This document shows, piece after piece, positions 7,117 to 9,763 of a stretch of DNA of 9,763 nt; positions within the stretch are counted from its first letter, which is position 1, and the number at the start of each line of letters is the position of its first letter. The DNA is from Methanosarcinales archaeon. GTDB taxonomy: Archaea > Halobacteriota > Syntropharchaeia > Alkanophagales > Methanospirareceae. The position numbers and the translations under genes were made by a program. Location of the stretch: the NCBI GenBank assembly GCA_025464645.1, contig JAODGF010000080.1, positions 1 to 9,763 on the forward strand, given 5' to 3'. The notes under the pieces were generated by a model. The model did not search any database, had not been told where the DNA came from, and worked only from the letters and a program-made list of their open reading frames with translations.

Positions 7117-7132
7117 CGAAACCTTTTTATAT
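7117..7132 (+). promoter_or_regulatory. BRE/TATA promoter of the 59-aa gene and helicase
   Basis: CGAAA (7117-7121) followed by TTTTTATAT (7124-7132) fits the archaeal BRE-TATA pattern. A start about 25-27 nt after the box centre falls near 7154-7156, just before the ATG at 7162. This supports a short leader and treats the 59-aa gene as the first gene of the transcript. The rest of 7051-7161 shows no other gene. Confidence 0.55.
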
Positions 7133-7161
7133 CACAACCTCTGACATTTACAATAAAATAA

Positions 7162-7341
7162 ATGCTCCACATCCAACCGTCACAGGTGTTCGATTGCATC
7201 ACAGAATTTAGCGGAATAGACGATGCTCGAACCTTATATTGCAATTTGCTCAACTATGACTATCAGGATTTACCAATACCAGTTGAAGAATGTCGAAGTG
7301 GTTACAAAAGAATTTACATCCATTTGAGGAGTAAAAAATGA
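7162..7341 (+). CDS. Small 59-aa protein translationally coupled to the helicase
   Basis: An open frame starts MLHIQPSQVFDCITEF and ends YIHLRSKK, with its TGA overlapping the helicase ATG in an ATGA arrangement. The promoter upstream is placed for its ATG, and the helicase RBS lies within its last codons. These features make it a likely real gene. Residues 18-57 (from SGIDDARTLYCNLLNYDYQD to RIYIHLRS) have a pattern like the start of some large restriction-modification or defence proteins, where a short domain with LNYxY and IIYxxL segments precedes the main enzyme. That resemblance is from memory and weak. It may be a free-standing accessory protein, or the shortened remnant of a larger N-terminal domain. 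Two cysteines (C12, C27) and a third (C44) make no known motif. Confidence 0.55.
   Translation: MLHIQPSQVFDCITEFSGIDDARTLYCNLLNYDYQDLPIPVEECRSGYKRIYIHLRSKK
7326..7331 (+). promoter_or_regulatory. Ribosome binding site of the helicase gene
   Basis: GAGGAG lies inside the end of the 59-aa gene, with its GAGG core 8 nt before the ATG at 7338. It supports that start and coupling of the two genes. Confidence 0.7.
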
Positions 7342-9737
7342 CAGATAATGATGCCCTGAACATAATAGACAACAGCCCGGACCGGGAATTAATAAGAGTC
7401 TTAAAAGACCGGATAAGAAGGTCAGAAGAGGCTAAATTTGCTATCGGGTATTTCTTTTTAACTGGATTCTCTTTAGTAGAGAGCGATTTCCCTGATAATT
7501 ATGATAATTCTCCGTTTCTGAAGATTGTGATGGGAAATGAAACTACGTATCCGACAAAAGAAGAATTGGTCGCCGGTTATAAACTAAGAGAACTGTTCAA
7601 GCAAAGAATGATAGAAGATTTGCAAAAGAGGAAACTGAACGAAGAGCAGATAAAACAATTGAGGACTTTAAAGGATTTTGTTGCCCATAACGTAATAGAT
7701 GTGAAGCTATACGAAAAATCGAGAATGCATGCGAAGTTGTATTTGTTCTTAACCAATCCAGAAGAGAGATATGCATCGCCCGGATTAGCGGTTGTAGGCT
7801 CTTCTAATTTCACAGCCGAAGGACTTACGAAAAATAAGGAGTTAAATGTATTGCTTACATCGAGAGAGGAAGTGCTTTATTTAAACAAATGGTTTGATAA
7901 TCTATGGGAAGAAGCTTTAGAATTCCGTGAGGATTTGCTAAAGGTAATAGATTTCTCTGGGGTATTGCCTGAAAGCCCTTATCCACAGATTGGCGAGTTA
8001 ATAGACCCGCAAGTTTTGTTTAAGTATCTGGTTTACAGGTGGTTTGAGGGGCGGGTTCTTAATTTGCTTAAAAGAGATATTCTCATGGAATTTCAACTTG
8101 TTGGGGTTGTAAATGCTGTGAACATAGATAATTTCTACAACGGCGTGATATTAGCAGATTCCGTCGGATTAGGAAAGAGTTTTATGGCATCGGCAGTGAT
8201 AGAAGAGTTTTTAAGTGGAAAACATCCAGCGTGGATTGTTAGTAATGAAAAGAAACCCGCCGTATTGCTTATTTTGCCTCCGTCTATAATTTCACAATGG
8301 GAAGAACTCCTGATAGGAAGAATGAATGAGGATACAAGAATTAGACTATTCAACGGAGAAAAGATCAACATTGTTTCTGATTATTTTTTCGGAAATAACT
8401 TCAAGAGGCTCACAAAAAATTACAACAATAACAAGATTTACGAAATCTATGATGATTCCGGAGATAAACTTTTAGGCAGAGTTGCTTTTCTCTCTCTGGG
8501 TATTTTCCAAAACATGAAGGAAGGTGAATTAAAGAGGCTTGCGGAAGAATATGATTTATTCGTGATAGACGAGGCGCATAAATTTAGAAATAAGAATACA
8601 CGCAGGTGGAAAAATGTTAGAAAACTACAAAAGAAAAGCGATAACTTCCCGAATAAGTTTATGCTTTTGACTGCAACTCCGCTGAACAATTCAATTAATG
8701 ACATTTTCAACTTGGTCAGGCTTTTTATTGATGATACTTTTGCCCCATTCAGAATAAAAGGGATACCAATAACCGATTTAATAAAGAAGTATAGGGACTT
8801 GAAGAGGAATTTGGAAAAAAGGGACGATGATAAGATAAGGAAAGATTTGAAGAAAGTGGCAACAGAGATTAAGCAGAAGATACTTGACGAGATAATGGTT
8901 TTACGAACCAGAAAATACATCATGGAACAGTTCAAGGATTTAAAAGTAAACGAAAAGCCTCTGGTATTCAAAGACCCAAAGCCTTACAGGCTTGATTATT
9001 CTCCCTTTTATACAAAAGAGTACCGAGGGCTTGTCGAACGGATAAGTAAAAGGATGGATAGTATCTTGTTTGAATATACAAAACTGTATGGCACGAGGTT
9101 TGTGGTGTTTGAAGGAGAAGGGGAGGAAGAGGAAGAAAAACACTATGTGGAAATAGCAGACCTGTTTAAATTACTACTTGGAAAACGGCTGGAAAGTGGT
9201 ATATACCCGTTTGAAACGACCTTACGGCGAATTTACGAAAAAGAAAGGATATTTTATGCCTTTTTCAGAACACAAATGGATGCGATTTTAAGTGAAGAAT
9301 CACTGAGAGACGCGATAAAAGATGCAGTAGAAAAGGCGAAAATAAAGAAGGAACTTGAAGATGTGTTGGAGGAGTATAATGCGGAAGAGGAAGATGAAGA
9401 AACATGGTTTGACAGAGTTGTAAAAATTCTTTTAGGTTATGCGGAGGATTTAAAGGAGGAAGGGAAACACTATACGTATTTAGAATTATTGAATCTTGGC
9501 TTGAAAAAAGTTTTAGATAATTTGGAGAATGATTTGAAGGTGATTGATGAAATCCTTGAGAAGCTAAATGGGTTAAAAGAAAAGGGAAATGGCAAGAGCG
9601 ATTATTTCTGGGCTGACCTTACATCTAAACAGCAAAGATTGTTGCCTGAGGGGTATTATAAAACTCTTGGTAGAATTCCAAGGAAAGAGGATGACATAAT
9701 AGACCTGGACATTTTTTGTTATCATAGCGACCCATAA
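7338..9737 (+). CDS. PLD-domain SNF2-family helicase, apparently cut short before its C-terminal helicase domain
   Basis: Residues about 20-205 form a phospholipase-D-like nuclease/DNA-binding domain with H131-x-K133 and the following GSSNFTAEGL (154-163). Residues about 265-465 are a superfamily 2, SNF2-type ATPase lobe: DSVGLGKS (274-281, Walker A lysine K280), ILPPSIISQW (312-321), DEAH (411-414), TATPLNN (445-451). A long charged helical region with an acidic run (592-600) follows to the stop. Such proteins, normally about 1,000 aa or more, occur in restriction-modification and other phage-defence clusters and act on DNA in the cytoplasm. Here the frame ends in TAA at 9735 before motifs IV-VI (second RecA lobe), so ATP-driven translocation would not work as such. 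The same frame then stays open to the window edge (LEALKQGI), suggesting a nonsense change or sequence error. Coding is A/T richer than in the left half of the window by eye. Confidence 0.85.
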   Translation: MTDNDALNIIDNSPDRELIRVLKDRIRRSEEAKFAIGYFFLTGFSLVESDFPDNYDNSPFLKIVMGNETTYPTKEELVAGYKLRELFKQRMIEDLQKRKLNEEQIKQLRTLKDFVAHNVIDVKLYEKSRMHAKLYLFLTNPEERYASPGLAVVGSSNFTAEGLTKNKELNVLLTSREEVLYLNKWFDNLWEEALEFREDLLKVIDFSGVLPESPYPQIGELIDPQVLFKYLVYRWFEGRVLNLLKRDILMEFQLVGVVNAVNIDNFYNGVILADSVGLGKSFMASAVIEEFLSGKHPAWIVSNEKKPAVLLILPPSIISQWEELLIGRMNEDTRIRLFNGEKINIVSDYFFGNNFKRLTKNYNNNKIYEIYDDSGDKLLGRVAFLSLGIFQNMKEGELKRLAEEYDLFVIDEAHKFRNKNTRRWKNVRKLQKKSDNFPNKFMLLTATPLNNSINDIFNLVRLFIDDTFAPFRIKGIPITDLIKKYRDLKRNLEKRDDDKIRKDLKKVATEIKQKILDEIMVLRTRKYIMEQFKDLKVNEKPLVFKDPKPYRLDYSPFYTKEYRGLVERISKRMDSILFEYTKLYGTRFVVFEGEGEEEEEKHYVEIADLFKLLLGKRLESGIYPFETTLRRIYEKERIFYAFFRTQMDAILSEESLRDAIKDAVEKAKIKKELEDVLEEYNAEEEDEETWFDRVVKILLGYAEDLKEEGKHYTYLELLNLGLKKVLDNLENDLKVIDEILEKLNGLKEKGNGKSDYFWADLTSKQQRLLPEGYYKTLGRIPRKEDDIIDLDIFCYHSDP

Positions 9738-9763
9738 CTTGAAGCTTTAAAACAGGGCATTGG

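Noticed and set aside
7047..7253. 68-codon minus-strand open frame upstream of AOR
   Set aside because: It overlaps the AOR start, covers the BRE/TATA element of the opposite strand, and has no recognisable motif; the plus-strand 59-aa frame is better supported.
1..9763. tRNA, rRNA or riboswitch
   Set aside because: The intergenic stretches are all short (under about 115 bp) and none shows a cloverleaf, rRNA signature or recognised riboswitch core by eye.

Overview
This window looks like part of the chromosome of an anaerobic archaeon. The evidence is TATA/BRE-like promoter elements with near-leaderless spacing, GAGG-type ribosome binding sites, a tungsten-dependent aldehyde:ferredoxin oxidoreductase (AOR) family enzyme, hydrogenase maturation gene hypF, and an oxidoreductase carrying heterodisulfide-reductase (Hdr) type CCG iron-sulfur domains. 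A methane- or alkane-metabolising lineage such as ANME-1/Methanophagales or Syntrophoarchaeia would fit. That placement is inferred from gene content only; there is no rRNA or other marker here.

Layout, left to right. (1) Positions 1-521, minus strand: the 5' third of hypF, cut by the window edge. (2) Positions 522-619: a short A/T-rich divergent promoter region. (3) Positions 620-3340, plus strand: a 906-residue fusion of a GltD-like flavin/NAD(P) module, a two-cluster HdrC/GlpC-like ferredoxin module and an HdrB/HdrD-like module with two complete CCG domains. (4) Positions 3341-3401: a convergent junction holding a perfect 11-bp-stem hairpin. (5) Positions 3402-7050, minus strand: three genes reading leftward, an AOR-family enzyme (574 aa), an unrecognised 232-aa protein and an NDH-2-like flavoprotein (367 aa). 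The start of the 232-aa gene shares a perfect 40-bp direct repeat with the 3' end of the AOR gene. (6) Positions 7051-7161: a second divergent promoter region. (7) Positions 7162-9737, plus strand: a 59-aa gene overlapping by 4 nt the start of a 799-codon PLD/SNF2-family helicase gene. The helicase reading frame ends at TAA before helicase motifs IV-VI, while the same frame stays open after the stop to the window edge.

The left and middle parts are redox metabolism: HypF serves [NiFe] hydrogenase assembly, the GltD-Hdr fusion could pass electrons between NAD(P)H, flavin, ferredoxin and a thiol/disulfide couple, AOR couples aldehyde oxidation to ferredoxin, and the NDH-2-like protein could pass NAD(P)H electrons to a quinone or other acceptor. 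The right part belongs to a family common in restriction-modification and other defence loci, so the window probably spans the border between a metabolic region and a defence or accessory region. The points that most merit follow-up are the GltD-Hdr fusion, the AOR tail duplicated onto an unknown gene, and the tiny gene plus apparently interrupted helicase on the right.
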